Source: Argentina anserina (Eukaryota; Streptophyta; Magnoliopsida; Rosales; Rosaceae). From it: a DNA stretch of 64,000 nucleotides. The position numbers and the translations under genes were made by a program. Within the stretch, counting starts at the first letter, position 1. Every line of letters starts with the position of its first letter. The DNA lies in the NCBI RefSeq assembly GCF_933775445.1, contig NC_065877.1, forward strand, positions 15,314,001-15,378,000, given 5' to 3'. Below, one piece after another: positions 23,501-36,422 of this stretch. The notes below the pieces were generated by a model. That model was not told the DNA's origin. It was given only the letters and a program-made list of their open reading frames with translations, and ran no database searches.

Positions 23501-24180
23501 AACTTTAACTGGTACCCTAAAATCCGTCGCAAAAATATTTAATTTTACCTGGTATTTTCTATCATTGCATATGAGCATTTGTATTTTTCATCTGTGTTTA
23601 TTCTACTTTATTAGAATCCAGTTTTTGCTTTTTAGGACAATAGTGATTCCGCCAAAAAAGTAACCGTTTAGACAAAGAGGTCGATTAGGTGAAAATTATT
23701 GGTATGTTGAAGGCTAGTTCATAGGAAAATAAAAAGAGGTCAATCATAGAGTAGTAATAAATTTTTACTATCTAGATTTTACACTTTATCACGGTTTACT
23801 TTTACTGTACATGACTATTGTTCACTACTGTTCATAGTCACTATTCACGTTGCATACAATAGAGCGCTGTATTATAGAATTTTCCGTCTGCAAGGGTCTT
23901 TTATTCGTTATGAAATCGAGTAGCTAAACCTCCACATGGTTTAAACTTTCGTAGTTGTTGATTGAACTCGCCATCCTGCTTCATGTAACTCTATCATACA
24001 AGTACGTTAAACAACCAATGGTCAAGTCATTTACATATTGACGAAAAAAACCACGTTTACACGAGTTGATATAGTAGAATAGGATGGTTTAATACATTTA
24101 TGTTGTATTCTTCTCCATACTATACACAAAATAATTCACCTATACATTTAAAGAAAGTAAATATGTGTAATAATATTCTA
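23501..24180. other. Unassigned AT-rich stretch between virus and copia remnant
   Basis: May be viral leader or flanking DNA. It contains short direct repeats of ttcac/actattg around 23810-23850. No gene seen. Confidence 0.4.
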
Positions 24181-24184
24181 CACT

Positions 24185-25770
24185 CGCCTTCTAATTGGTG
24201 CATAGATGTCTATCGTGCCCAATTTGTCAATTGAGTCCTCAAATACTTTCCTTGACACTCATTTCGTCCACACATCTACTAATTGGTCTTTTGTATACAC
24301 AAATGGAAATTGATTGACTCTCTTGTCCAAGTTTTCTAGGAACCTGTGGACTTACATTGTGATAACATACTTAGTTCTGTCATCTTGAACTAGATTATGA
24401 GCAATTTCAATTGTTAATATGTTATCACAATGTAAGTCCACAGGTTCCTCGAATTTGATACTTAAGTCCTTTAACATATATCGTATCCATGAGGCATACC
24501 TCAAAACTCTGCTTCAAGACTTGATCTAGCAACAACCTCATGTTTCTTAGTATCCTAAGTGACTAGATTTCCTCCAATAAAAGTGAAGTATCCAAATGTA
24601 GATCGTATGTTAGTCTTATTACTTAAATAATCAATATCTATGTATTCCGCAACTTCTAAATTCACTCTTCTTTTCAAACAACAAACCTTTCTCAAGTGCC
24701 TTCTTGAGATACCTCGGAATACGATACACTACATCCATATGCTTTTCATTAATTGGGACAATGGATAAATTGACTGACCACACACAACATAAGCAATATT
24801 AGGTCTAACATGAGAAAGATAAATGAATATCCTCACTAGACGGTTGTACCTTCCTTTATTTAATTTGTTAGAGTTTGATCTAGATAGATGGCGAGGTTTT
24901 GATTCATTTCAATCGGTGTCTCAGCAAGCCTATAGTCAAGCATCACAGTCTTTGTTAACAAATCAAGTACATATTTACGTTAAGACAAAGAAAGTCTCTT
25001 CTTCGATCCATCTTGCTACTTCAATTCTAAGAAAATACTTTAATTGGCTAAGGTCTTTCATCTCAAACTCGTTTAAGAGATACTTCTATAAAGTCTCTAT
25101 CTCTTTCGGATCATGTTATGTGACAATCATATCATCTACATATACTATCATAGCGGTAATATAACCCCGACTTCATTTAATAAAAAAAAGTATTATCCGA
25201 ATTGCTCTACCAATAACCAATATCATTGATTTGGATAATCTTCCAAACCAATTTACAAACCTTGCCAATATCATAAAACTTATGTTTGACTCCTGGCGAC
25301 ATAACCATTTACACCACTTCTTCTAAGTTTACATTGAGGAATGCATTTTTACATCAAATTGGTGAAGAGACCAGTCTCGAGCTGTTGCGAGTGAAGTCAA
25401 AATTATGAAAGTGTTGAATTTTTCTACAGGGGTAAATCTTTCTTCACAATCCATAATGCTGGGTGTATCTTTTGGCAACTAGTCTTGCTTTATACCTATC
25501 AATGCTCTCATTAGCTTTAAGCTTTATTGTAAACACCAAATGACATCCAACAGTTTTCTTTCCATTTGACTTACTGACAACATCCCAGGTTGAGTTCTTT
25601 TGCAATGCATCAAGTGTTGAAGTACGTTTCTTCATTCATCACTTGATACCATTTGGGATCTACCAACGCATCTTGTTTACTAGGAATAGACACAGTGAAT
25701 AATTGATCAATAACGATATTTCAGGGGTCATATATACTGATTTGCCCATTTTGCTTGTGCTCTAATCAAT
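24185..25770 (-). pseudogene. Ty1-copia pol remnant (RT to RNase H)
   Basis: Read on the minus strand. The RT entry is visible at 25635-25444 (ALQKNSTWDVV, NGKKTVGCHLVF, KARLVAKRYTQ), and the far end at about 24300-24190 gives YTKDQLVDVWTK followed by KLGTIDIYAP, the classic copia RNase H/C-terminal signature (TKDQLADxxTKxL). Between them the frame is broken many times. No gag, integrase or LTR pair was identified, so it is a truncated, dead copy. Confidence 0.75.
24338..24449. repeat. Perfect 32-bp inverted repeat inside the copia RNase H region
   Basis: Arms 24338-24369 and 24418-24449 are exact reverse complements (aggaacctgtggacttacat... against ...atgtaagtccacaggttcct) around a 48-bp loop. 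The left arm lies in the normal coding direction (ITM-VHRFLE region); the right arm is an inverted copy that replaces coding sequence, so it is a local snap-back duplication rather than transposon ends. Confidence 0.8.
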
Positions 25771-28124
25771 CTGCATGATTGTTATGGAACCGTGTTTTTG
25801 GACTTGCTAGCTTCTTAACTTGCATTGATAGGCTTGTAATTTTGGACTTGTATTTATATGTCAAATCTGGATTATGTGAAATACCATGAACAAAGTTTTT
25901 TAACTGTCGTCTGAAATAATTTGACAGCGCTAAGTTCAGAAACTCCTATATGTTTCGTTTTCATTAATGAAGTGCAGCTTGATCAAAAAGTTTCTTTTTT
26001 ACCCTGAATAAATATTATGTATATGTATCTGTCATTTTCTGAGTCACGCAATGCATTACAAAAGGCAAAAAAAATTATAAATACGTATTTACACGTTCAA
26101 GGGACGTAATGAAGAAGCTGGCCGGCTAGCTACTGCACCTTGATTTCTGGTTCTTCATTCCGCACATGCAGTAGGATATAGTCAATATACAGATCATTGG
26201 TTTCGAAAGCAAGCAATGGAAAAATGGCCGGGTATATCTGTTGATATTGAAGGTATTATACTATTATGGAATCCTTCGCTTCATCTTGTGTCTCTGTTAT
26301 GCTTTAATTAGTGACATTATTAACAGTAATCCATAAAGGCTCAATTACATATAAGACAACTATCAGTTTCGTATGTGAAATCCTGGATAGTTTTCTATTT
26401 AAATACCCACAGTAACCGGGTAATTCTTAAGATAGATTTCTTGAGACAAAGAAAGTACCTTAATTTGGTGCTCCAAAGATAAGAAAATTGCGTACCTGTT
26501 CTCCCTCAAATGGTAAGAAAAAAAAAAAGCACCTGCTGCTGAAAGTACAAGGGATAAAACACTTGTTTACTGATGCATTACCGGGTTAGTTATACATATT
26601 GAAGCAATTCTACTAGTTTTCTGTTTTTTAACGTAGGTGTATAATCTCACTGATACTCTTTATAGAGATTTGTCTGTCAAGTTGATCGCCTAAACCCAAG
26701 CGTCAAAGATCTAAGAATTTGGCTTGTTTTTGAAATAAGGTAAAGGCTTCTATTTGCTTACTTTGCAAGTGAGTAATCTGCAACCGAGCTTCATTAATCT
26801 GCTTTGGGAGTTATTCACTTCTGTCATTTCCTAGCTTACCCTTTCAACTCACCTTCAACTTAAAACGCTGAAAATATTATTTCTGGAGTGCACTATTTAT
26901 TTTTCTTTCCATTTTCGAGCAGGGGATTGAAGAATTTAACTAAAATAATCATCATATGCAAACACATAATAATTAACAAAGTACTTAAACAAGGTTTAGG
27001 GTACTACCTGCAGCATTCACAGAAATTGTCATTGCTTGAAGCTTTGATCTTCTGCTTTTAGATACGTTCGCGACCTCAATGGGATATGTAATTGTTTCCT
27101 AGTTGTATAGAGACGTAGAGACCAATGCTCATGTATATGTAGTGATTCAATTAGTGCCTTACCCATCAAAAAATCCTAATTGAATTCTAATTTATTTCCT
27201 TATTGAACATGAGAATCATATCAGATATCTAGCTGGATTCTTAATAAATATCTCATTTATATAATTACAATATATTGTTGAATATACATTCCTCATTCAA
27301 CTCCAATTACTTAGATATTATTTGATCAATTGCTTAATCCTCAAGTCATGTAATTTGTGTATAAGTCCAAATAATTATTTTCAATCTCTCAATGGACTAT
27401 ACTCGAATTACAATTGAGTAATTGAACAAGATAAAATCTAAGTAAAAGCTTAAGACATGCGTGAGCTGAATATAAGCTGAACTCAGTCATTTTGCAATTG
27501 TAAATGCAGAACCTAAAATTAGTACAGAAACACTAGTAATTGTTGATAGAAGATCACTGTAAGTACTAGCTCCCACAAAACACAAGAGTTTCAGATATGA
27601 AATAAAGTAGAGCTAATGACACTTCACATATAATTTTCTACAATGTCAAAAATTCCATGTGTCCTCCAAATGGTTTTAACAAAAACTCCAAAATCACAAG
27701 TATCAGTAACACTAGTGGACATGAATATACTTGTTAACTGTAAAGACAATTTGTACAAAACAAATGCTGCACATATGTATCCACTTCAATTCTTAACAAC
27801 TTAATAGAATAAAATTGAAAACAAAAATTATGTAATTTCAATTTTTTAATCGAATGCCAACTAAATTGTATTTCAGTAAGCAGAACCAAGATAACTCGCC
27901 CGAAGGCTGACAATCAGAGTTATCTCTTCTGACTAAACAAACTAGCTATCCCTAAGAATACTAGCTAACAACTAGCAACTCTTAGGTAAAACTAGCTAAT
28001 AAAGCCAAGATTCACCCACTTTTTCATGGTCATGAAGTACAAAACTAACATAATACAATTGATGTAGAATACATGATAAATGTTGTACAACCACACCATT
28101 GTAAGACTGCACCACGATTCAAGC
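25771..28124. other. Intergenic, no supported gene
   Basis: AT-rich DNA with no transposon termini or domain that I recognise. A 34-codon coding-like minus-strand stretch near 26710-26815 (QINEARLQITHLQSKQIEAF) is too short and lacks a start. Confidence 0.45.
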
Positions 28125-28280
28125 TTAAAATAAATTGGTAGAGGGAGTGCTCTTCCCCTCTGCCTTCTTTTCCGCAGGATCAATAACATATGAGATTTCC
28201 TCCATCAGCCTTCCATACCTAGGAATTTGGGTCCAAGCCCAATAGAGGCCAAGAGCATTCAACGCCAACCACAACATCAT
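28125..28280 (-). CDS. Candidate 51-aa small membrane protein
   Basis: The minus-strand frame from ATG at 28280 to TAA at 28127-28125 encodes MMLWLALNALGLYWAWTQIP, a strong membrane helix, then a charged tail (RYGRLMEEISYVIDPAEKKA) and a Ser/Thr/Lys end. The composition is protein-like: helix, then YG turn, then amphipathic tail. The frame stays open about 60 codons further upstream without an ATG, so it could be the end of a longer exon. I do not recognise the family. It is surrounded by transposon remnants, which lowers confidence. Confidence 0.4.
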   Translation of the reverse strand: MMLWLALNALGLYWAWTQIPRYGRLMEEISYVIDPAEKKAEGKSTPSTNLF

Positions 28281-29110
28281 CACTCTTTCTCTGACTTCTC
28301 TGCCGTTATGGGACCAATCGAAGCCTCCGCAGGACCGAATTGGGCCATTCTAGATTTTGCCGCCGCCGCCAACAACCACCAAGGGAGCAACTGCTCCTAG
28401 ATCTCCACAATTCAGCCACAAAATCCCATCATTACTACCGACATTGGATCCCAGCACCATCGACGCTACCAACTGTTGTAAACTACACCAATTGGCAACG
28501 CCACCTACCACCAACGATCCAACTTACAAACATCACAAACCAAGAACGTCGTCCCTGGGACAAGAGCAGAAAACCGAAAATCAAGCAACGTCGACGATTC
28601 AAAATCGATCACAATTCATACTACCGCCGTCAGCCTCCCATACGGCACCAAGTATACCAAACTGAACTGGCATCATCTCCCTATGAGAGGCACCGTCATT
28701 GATAGGGTGAAAAGAGAGGTTCTTCCCCCACCTCAAGTCTCTCACTGAACCACCAAGAAAACGTCAATAAACACCATATCTGAACCCAGATTAAGAAAAT
28801 TGTTGTTGTCAAATACACCAAAGCTAAGAGCAATGGAAGAGAGGATGAGTAGCGCACATCATGGTTCTTTCTCCAAGGAATGGAGCAGATTTGGTCGGTC
28901 TCGGAATCCTAGCCGATGGCCAGAGGGAGAGAGCGATAAAGAGAACATTTTTTTAGATGCGAGACTTATTTCAATCTTTTAATGTAAGGATTGGAAAAAG
29001 AAAATGAATTCATCAATTATATAAAATCAAAATCAAGTTTACATCACTAAATCAAAGATAACAATCCAAAAATACAATAATAAAGACTTAAACATTGAAA
29101 ACTCTCTTAG
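28281..29110. other. Unassigned region upstream of the candidate small ORF
   Basis: More GC-rich than its surroundings at 28300-28960. A 120-codon plus-strand frame here is His/Pro/Arg-rich with no domain and an overlapping competing frame, so I do not call it a gene. It could be a 5' leader of the minus-strand ORF or a transposon 5' region. Confidence 0.4.
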
Positions 29111-32100
29111 CTAAATTTTGAAAGTTCCCACTAAACTCAAGAATCTAATTTTTCTAAAACTCGTAAGATTTGAACAATTCATCTTGAACACTCCAACTGT
29201 TAATGGTTTGGTGAAACGATTTGTAAGTTGATCTTCAATGTCAATATTCAACACTGCAAGCTCATTTTTCTTAACTAACTTTCTCATGCCATAGTCCTTA
29301 AGATTAATGTGCTTAAAGTTAGTTAATCTTTTACTATTCTTACAGAAGAACACATCAGTCTCATTGTCACAGTACACAGTCAACTTCTTCAAGACCAAGC
29401 TATCTAACATTCCAGTTCCAGTGAGAAAAATTTTGATCCTTAAACCTTCATAAACTCCTTCATAGACTACTACAACCTCATATTGCATAGTAGAAGTGGT
29501 GACAATAGATTGTTTCATCGCTTTCCAAGCAACTGCTCCACCAACCATCATGAACACATATCCACAAGTAAAATATTTTAAATCAGAATCAGTGTATCCT
29601 ACTAGATCTATGTTTTCACTCTTCTATAAACAAACATGTGGTTTTTAGTTCTTTGAAGTATACCAAATGCTAAGTTTGGTCTTGTGCATACCTGCGTATG
29701 CATAAGACTAACAACTAATCTAGCATAAGGTTTTGAATCCATCTCAGCTTTCTGAGCTACAGTCACATGCAATTAATTTTTATTTATTTTACACCTTTAG
29801 ACATAGGGACGTCACCTACACTACAAGTTTCCATTCCAAAACGCTTCAGAACTTTTGTAATGTAGCTAGCTATAGATAATGTCAATAAGCCACGTTTTTA
29901 GTCCCTTTTAATCTCAATGCCTAAGACAAATGATGCTTCCCCAAATCTTCCATGTCAAAATTCTTTAACAAACAGATTTTAGTGTCTTTGAGCAATTTGA
30001 GATTTGAACTAGATAGAAGAATGTCATATGAGAAAAATAAAATTATTTTCCACTGTCTTAAGATAAAATGCATTAATCTACAATGTTCTCTGTAAACCCA
30101 AAGGTAGATATGATTGAATCAAATTTTCTATACCACTGCCTAGATGCTTGTTTTAAACCATAAATTCACTTTTTGAGTTTACAAACCATTCTCTCTTTCC
30201 CTAGAATAACAAATCCTTCAAGTTGTTTCATATAAATATTTTCCTCAAGCTCTCCATTTAGAAAAGTTGTCTTAACATTTGATGCAACTCTATGTCAAAA
30301 TGAGCTACTAATGCCATAATATTTCTTAAAAAAAATTTATTGTTGATACAGGAAAAAAGTAAAATCAATGCCTCCTATTTGAGTGAATCCCTTAACAACT
30401 AGCCTAGCTTTAAACCTCTTTATATTTTCCTTAGCATCTCTCTTTGTTTTATAAACCCACTTACAACATATAGCTCTTTAATTTTTATCTTTCTCAACTA
30501 AATCGCAGACTTTATTTGATTTCATGGACTCTAATTTTGTATCTATGGCCTCAAGCCATTTTTCAGAATCCTCAGAATTCTTAGTTTCATTAAAAGAGAC
30601 TGGATCAGTGTCTTCTGCAGGTGCATCCTCAATTTCTTGGAGAAACACTATAAATTGACTTTGACCTCCAAAAGTTGAACTCTTTCTCTTGTAGATCTTC
30701 TAAGTTCAGGAACGAGTTCATGTTCATTTTCTTCATGCTCTAGTAGTTTTACATTATTTTCTAGATTTTCATCATTAACTACATGTTGATCTATTTACAT
30801 ATTTTTTGCAAGATTTTCATTTTGTGGCTCAGAATGTGTTTCATAATTTGTGTCTTCCCCCAAAATCACAATTTAGATAAAATTGTGATTTTCTTTAGTC
30901 AAATCTGTGATATTTGGTGCAACAAATTGGTTTTGCTAGTTAAGTGAATCTCCAGAATTTTTTGTAGTTTCTACAAATTTTATAGATAAATCTACATAGT
31001 CTGCATTAAATTGAGTCTCTCTTAAAAATTTAACTTGATGAGTCTAAAAAATTATAGGAGAATGTTTATTGGAGTAGAGTTTATAACCCGTAGACTTTTC
31101 ACAATAACCTACAAAATGATAACCAATAGATCTTGGTTCAAGTTTGTCTAAATTGGGAATTTGGGATTGTAAATTCTAGCTTCTATACTACAGCCCCAAA
31201 CATGAAAATGCTGTAGGCTTGACTTTCTACCATGCCACAATTCAAAAGGTGCTTTACTCACTGATTTACTTGGAGCTCTATTGCAAGTATAATTTGTAAT
31301 TCTCAATGCTTTTCTCCCAAAGTTTCAAAGGTAAACCAGAAGTACACATCATGTTTCTGACCATGCCTAAAAGACTTATATTCTTTCTCTCTACCATTCC
31401 TTTTTTCTGGGATTGTGAGATGTGGAATATTGAGCCTTAATGGAAGAACATGGCAAATGGTCGTTTGTGTTGACCGTCTCAGACTCTCAGTATACCTGCC
31501 AAAATATTCTCCTCTCCTATCTGACCTCACACACTTAATTTTCATACCGAGTTGAAGTTCAACTTTAGCTTTGAAATTCTTAAAAGGCTCTATGGACTGT
31601 TACTTTTCAGATAATCACTGAATGTGGCATAAACATGAAAAAACATCTATAAACGTAATGAAATAGATATTTCCACAAATAGTCTTAATGTTAAATGATC
31701 CACTTATGTCTATATAAATTAGTTCTAAAAGATTTTATGCTCTGTAAGCACCTTTTTCTATTTAAATCAGTCATTTTTCCTTCACAACGTTCAACACATT
31801 CTTGCAAGTTAGAGAAATCCAATTCAGGCAACATCTTTTCCTTAACTAAAGTCTTTAATCTTTCTTTGGATATATGTCTGAGTCTTGTATATCACAAATA
31901 AACAGATTTTTCATTGAACATAGTTCTTTTCACACCAGAAACATTATTGTTAATAGAAACAATTGAATTTGTAAAAGTATTCTCAATTGCATACAGTTTG
32001 AGAATTAAGATGTAAATATCCATTCAAACGCAAAGTTGAACCAACAACCAATGAATCTTTAAAAAACTGAATTCCACTTTTATTATAAAGAAAATAATAT

Positions 32101-33004
32101 CCAAACTCGATCAATAAATCCCAAGAAGCTAAACTCCTCTTCATCGAGGGTACAAAAAAGATATTATTCAAAATAAGAAAATTTCCTGAACTTAAAACTA
32201 ACTTAATGCATCCTATATCCTTGACAGAAGTCTTCATGCCATTCCCAACTCAAATGTGACTCTCATTAGTTCTTGGCTTCCTTCTGTTTGTTAAACCCTG
32301 TAGTGAATTAACTGTGTGTAAGGGAGAGCTTGAATCAAGCCAAAACGTGTTTGACTTAGTGTTAATTATATCAACTTCTAAAAAAAAGGGATGATAAATT
32401 TTCAATTTCAGTTAAGTTTAGATTTTAATCCTTTTTCAACATCCAATCCTTAAAGCCACTGCATGCAATCTTTTTTTTATGCCATGTCTTCTTACAAAAA
32501 ATAGGAAAGACTCCACTGCTTGAAGCTCTTACAGACTTAGCCGAGTTTGGTTTAAAGTTAGCTTTGTTGACTCCTAACTTCTTCCACTTGTTCTTGCCTG
32601 CTGCATTGACTATTGAATCTGCATCCTTGATCACCCATAGGTTGGATCAGCCTTAATCTGAGTTTCTTCTTCAGTTGCCATAACTAGGAGCTGATTAAGC
32701 TCCCACTTATCCTTTTGAGCAAAATAACTCGACTTAAGTTGATTAAATGTTGGAAGGAGAGACTGCGACAATGTATTGACGATGTACTCATCTGAAAGAA
32801 CTAAGTCTAGCTACTTGAGTTTGTTGACAATCTTCTCCATCTTGAGAACATGATCTCTAACACCTCCAACTCCATTATACTTTAGGGTGATGAACTCCAA
32901 TGATAAACCATGAGATTTAGACTTATCCATTTTCTTAAAATTTTCATCAAGATGTTGAAACATGTCATAAGCAAATTCTATCTCAGGTATGGTTCCTTCT
33001 ATGG
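29111..33004 (-). pseudogene. Degenerate Ty1-copia gag-pol
   Basis: Minus-strand order is intact though the frames are broken. Gag is at 33004-32811 (YNGVGGVRDHVLKMEKIVNK), a decayed CCHC knuckle at about 32520-32460 (FCKKTWHKKKIACSGF, with the first Cys and the glycine lost), the protease/GAG-pre-integrase part at about 32237-31983, integrase at about 31545-31300 (IKCVRSDRRGEYFGRYTES), RT at about 30500-29800 (KRFGMETCSVGDVPMSK region) and RNase H at 29557-29111 (AWKAMKQSIVTTSTMQ). The 5' end is cut by the LTR-like sequence beginning at 33005. No matching LTR pair found. Confidence 0.8.
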
Positions 33005-33347
33005 TGTCACAACCCAACCGGGGTTATGACTAATGTGGTGGTTTAAAGAAAATCAGTTCCAAACTGTGATCTTTTTAATTTTTGTTGTTGTCTCAAGAGT
33101 TTTTGCCAGTAGTACGATAAGGAAGAATAGGAATAATGACAGCTAAACCAAGGCTTGTTCAAAACCAAATTTGTAAAAAAAAAAAACATGATTCCTTCTA
33201 TGGTGTCACAACCCAACCGGGGTTATGACTAATGTGGTGGTTTAAAGAAAATCAGTTCCAACTGTGATCTTTTTAATTTTTGTTGTTGTAATGAATAGGA
33301 ATACTGACAGCTAAACCAAGACTTGTTCAAAACCAAATTTCTAAAAA
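32996..33347. repeat. Tandem duplication, about 199-bp period
   Basis: The block beginning ttctatggtgtcacaaccca and running through gttatgactaatgtggtgg recurs with its TGTCAC at 33005 and 33204. The second copy is slightly shorter and diverged. Each copy starts with about 13 bp of the copia gag end, so the duplication occurred after an LTR-like sequence had inserted into gag. Confidence 0.75.
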
Positions 33348-34157
33348 AAAATTATATATATATGGTTCCTTTACTTGTCGAAGTAAAATTAGGCCAAATT
33401 GAAAGTGAAGGAACCTTGAGCCTAACTTAAAGTAGAATCCAATGTTTCAAAGCTAGCAATAAGATGTGTAATTAGAGCAGTAATGTAAAGTAAAGAAGTC
33501 ATTTCATAAATATATATTTACATATATAAGAAACCATTTTCTTACAAAACGCTCCACCACAAAAATACCAAACACCCTAGGTTAACACTTCTTGACTACG
33601 ACATATGTGTATTACAATAGATCTTGGGATGATTGTCTTTATACAACAATACAAAAATTTACAGCCAAACAAGTCAAGAATACAACTTAAAATTAAGTAA
33701 GCTCCGCATAGAACTCAAGATAACTCAGGGATGTTGTAAGCAGTGCCACTGATAGACATCTTGCCTGAAACCATAATAAACATAGGGAATGAGCTTCACA
33801 AGCCCAGTTGGTATGACAAAGCAATCCCCATAACAATGACTCTAACTTAATATGCATTATGAATGGAAAAGGTGATCAGCAAGACAAAAAGAAGAGCAAG
33901 AAAATTCAATAAAGACTGCTACTGTAATGAGACTGATATGAAATAAAGACACCATTAATACAAAGCTTTGAAATAAGGTTATACATCAAAATCCAAAAGG
34001 GCATTGACTCAATGAGGACCAGGAACAACTGAATAAATGAAAAGAGCATAATCGGAACATTAATTGACAACAAAGTATAACCAAATGAAAAGGAACAAGA
34101 ACAAAAACATTTCAGCTCACTCTGTAACAAACTTTCAAGATCTTTTTTTTGCCAGCT
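33348..34157. other. Probable LTR-derived flank left of the inverted LTR pair
   Basis: The sequence that starts TGTCACAACCC at 33005/33204 continues here with features common in gypsy LTRs (a stretch with gggaatgagcttcacaagcccagt near 33790-33815), and similar text resumes right of 36987 (ccctagggagtcatagtccc). I infer one older LTR, interrupted by the inverted pair. No far end or duplication was identified. Confidence 0.35.
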
Positions 34158-34172
34158 AATAAGAGCACAAAG

Positions 34173-36297
34173 TGTGACGTTCTTAATGCGTTTATGTCAT
34201 ATTCTTACTCTTTGTTACCTCTTATTTGTATGTTTTAGTTTTTTTTATATGAATAATTGTCTAGGTAGAGCTTATATCAATTATAAGTGAATTGATGATG
34301 AAATCGTGCTAAGTGTTAAGAATCCTTGTTGAGATATGTTTCCTTTTCGAGTAGAATTCATCTTTGCGTATTTCTTTGTTTCTAACATACTTATTCTTAT
34401 TAGGAAATACAAATTCATGTTGGAGAAGGAAAATAATCCTAGTTCCACAAGGAAAGAGAAGAAAATACACTTAAAAGCCCAATCCATGCAAGAATCAAAA
34501 TGCTGTCAAGATTCGTAGTCCAACTTCGACAGGCTCCCCTGGATAGCTCCGATCGAGTTAGAAGACGTACCTTATATGGATAAAAATAATTTTGAGTCTA
34601 GTTTATGTAGGATTTGGAATCAAATCAATATCTTATTCCTACAGGGATATATGACCGAATCATTACTCGGAGGTCAAGTGAGCTCGACAGAATTATCTCA
34701 GCCATTAATTTATTTTTGATCCAAGGGCTATGAGAGAAACTTAGGACCTTGTTTCTCCTGCATATAGAGCACAAATATGTATCAGAATCTCCATAAATCC
34801 CTGCACCAAATAATGTCAAAGAAGACATGCAGAAAATTAAATGAGAAGAGGCAAGAAAGTCAAAGAAAGCATGCAACAAATTTAATGAGGAGAGGTAAGA
34901 AAAATCAAACATGGCTGCAACAATTAAGACTTGTACTGCCTCCCTAATTCAAAGGAAGAAATTTGTGCAAAAGAAATCAGCATTAAAGGAGGAAGAAGAT
35001 ATGCAATTAATGCAAAAGATATGCAATCCTTATAGAAATCAGAATTCTGGCAGTGCAGATCATCCAACATTGACGGGCTCCCCTAGATAGCTCAAAATGA
35101 TTGAGAAAATACATGATAGATGGATGAAAAGCCACGGAAGTCTAGTTGAAATTGCCAGTTGGAATCATCTCAATATCTATTTTCTAGAGAAAATTATGGC
35201 CACAACAAGGAACAAAGGTCAGATCTGCCGAATCTAGGAAACCTCAACTAATTTGGTTTCAACTTTGTGGACTTTGTGGCCATCCTCCCTTGGGTTTCTT
35301 CTTTTATATATAACACCTCATTTCCACATAAAATGATCATCAACCTTGCTCACAAGACTAGCCAAAGCTCTGCCTTAAACACTACTCATCATCCTCAAAG
35401 CCATTCAAGGCGAGAACACCATCTTTCCTTCATTCCATTTGATCCAAAGCGATACGGCTAGGATTGTCATTCAAGTTGAAGTCGTGCTGCCTTGTTTTGA
35501 TACCGCTAAGGAGATTTACAAAGTGTAACTCGTTACTTCTTCACTTAGTTCCGAATTTGTGGAATACTCTTATGTAGTTTACGATTTTATAAGATGTTAT
35601 AAAGTAGTTATGATTTTGTTTTCTATGATTTCTATGTAGATATCGTGAGTTTATAATTCAATGATTCTTTTTCTTGGGCGTTAACTATATGTGATTCAAG
35701 GCGCTAAGTTAGTTTTGCATATAGGATTCTTAAATGTTTTTGCTAACTTGTTAAAGTAAGTGACATGCTTGACTTGTTAGTAATAACTAGAATTAACCAT
35801 GATCCGTTTGTTATCTAAGATGCACTAAGTAATTAGATAAGAGATGAATCAATGAAGTGGTAAGATTGAGAATGACATGTTACCTTGTAATTTCTAAGCG
35901 CTAAGATAGGATTACAAGGCCATGTTTCGAGTTAGGGATGCGCTAAGTAACCTAGTTTGCCATTAGGTTGTTGTTTGTTCACTCAATACTTATCCATTAA
36001 GGCTCGGTGATTGCATATGATGAGATTATGATTTTGAAGCTACTTGTGACGTTTTGTTTGGTGATGTTTATGTGTTGGTTGGTTGATCACATGTATATAT
36101 TAGTTTAGGATTTATTTTTATGTTCTTGATCGGATCCGATCCTATATCAAATCTTTATATCTCTTATGAATTCGTTATTAAATGTTTGGGATTCTTTACC
36201 CTGGTTGGATCCCCGGTTTGTGAACGATACCCTATTACTTTCAACTACTAACGATGCTTACAAGGTTAATATTGATCTCGAGTAATCGAACAGATCA
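34173..36297 (+). repeat. Complete left LTR (2.1 kb)
   Basis: Starts TGTGACGTTC, ends GATCA, followed after two bases by the primer-binding site at 36300-36317. Diverged partial copies of its 3' end appear at about 47290-47698, confirming a repeat family. Confidence 0.7.
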
Positions 36298-36299
36298 AA

Positions 36300-36420
36300 T
36301 GGCGCCGTTGCCGGGGATCCATCTTTATGGATCTCTAATCTTTTAATTTCGAATTCACTGTTCATATTGTAAACTAAAAGATTAGAGATCCATAGAGATG
36401 GATCCCCGGCAACGGCGCCA
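36300..36420. other. Palindrome of two inverted primer-binding sites
   Basis: Left arm from 36300 (tggcgccgttgccgggga then tccatctttatggatc) and right arm ending at 36420 are near-perfect reverse complements, each about 46 bp, around a loop of about 28 bp. The tggcgccgttgccgggga motif is the primer-binding site used by Athila/TAT-like gypsy elements. A cruciform or a strong RNA hairpin is possible. Confidence 0.8.
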
Positions 36421-36422
36421 TT

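Noticed and set aside
26710..26815. Short coding-like minus-strand stretch (QINEARLQITHL)
   Set aside because: 34 codons, no start, no splice context and no recognisable family.
28340..28702. 120-codon His/Pro/Arg-rich plus-strand frame
   Set aside because: A second long frame overlaps it in another phase; composition explains its length. No domain.
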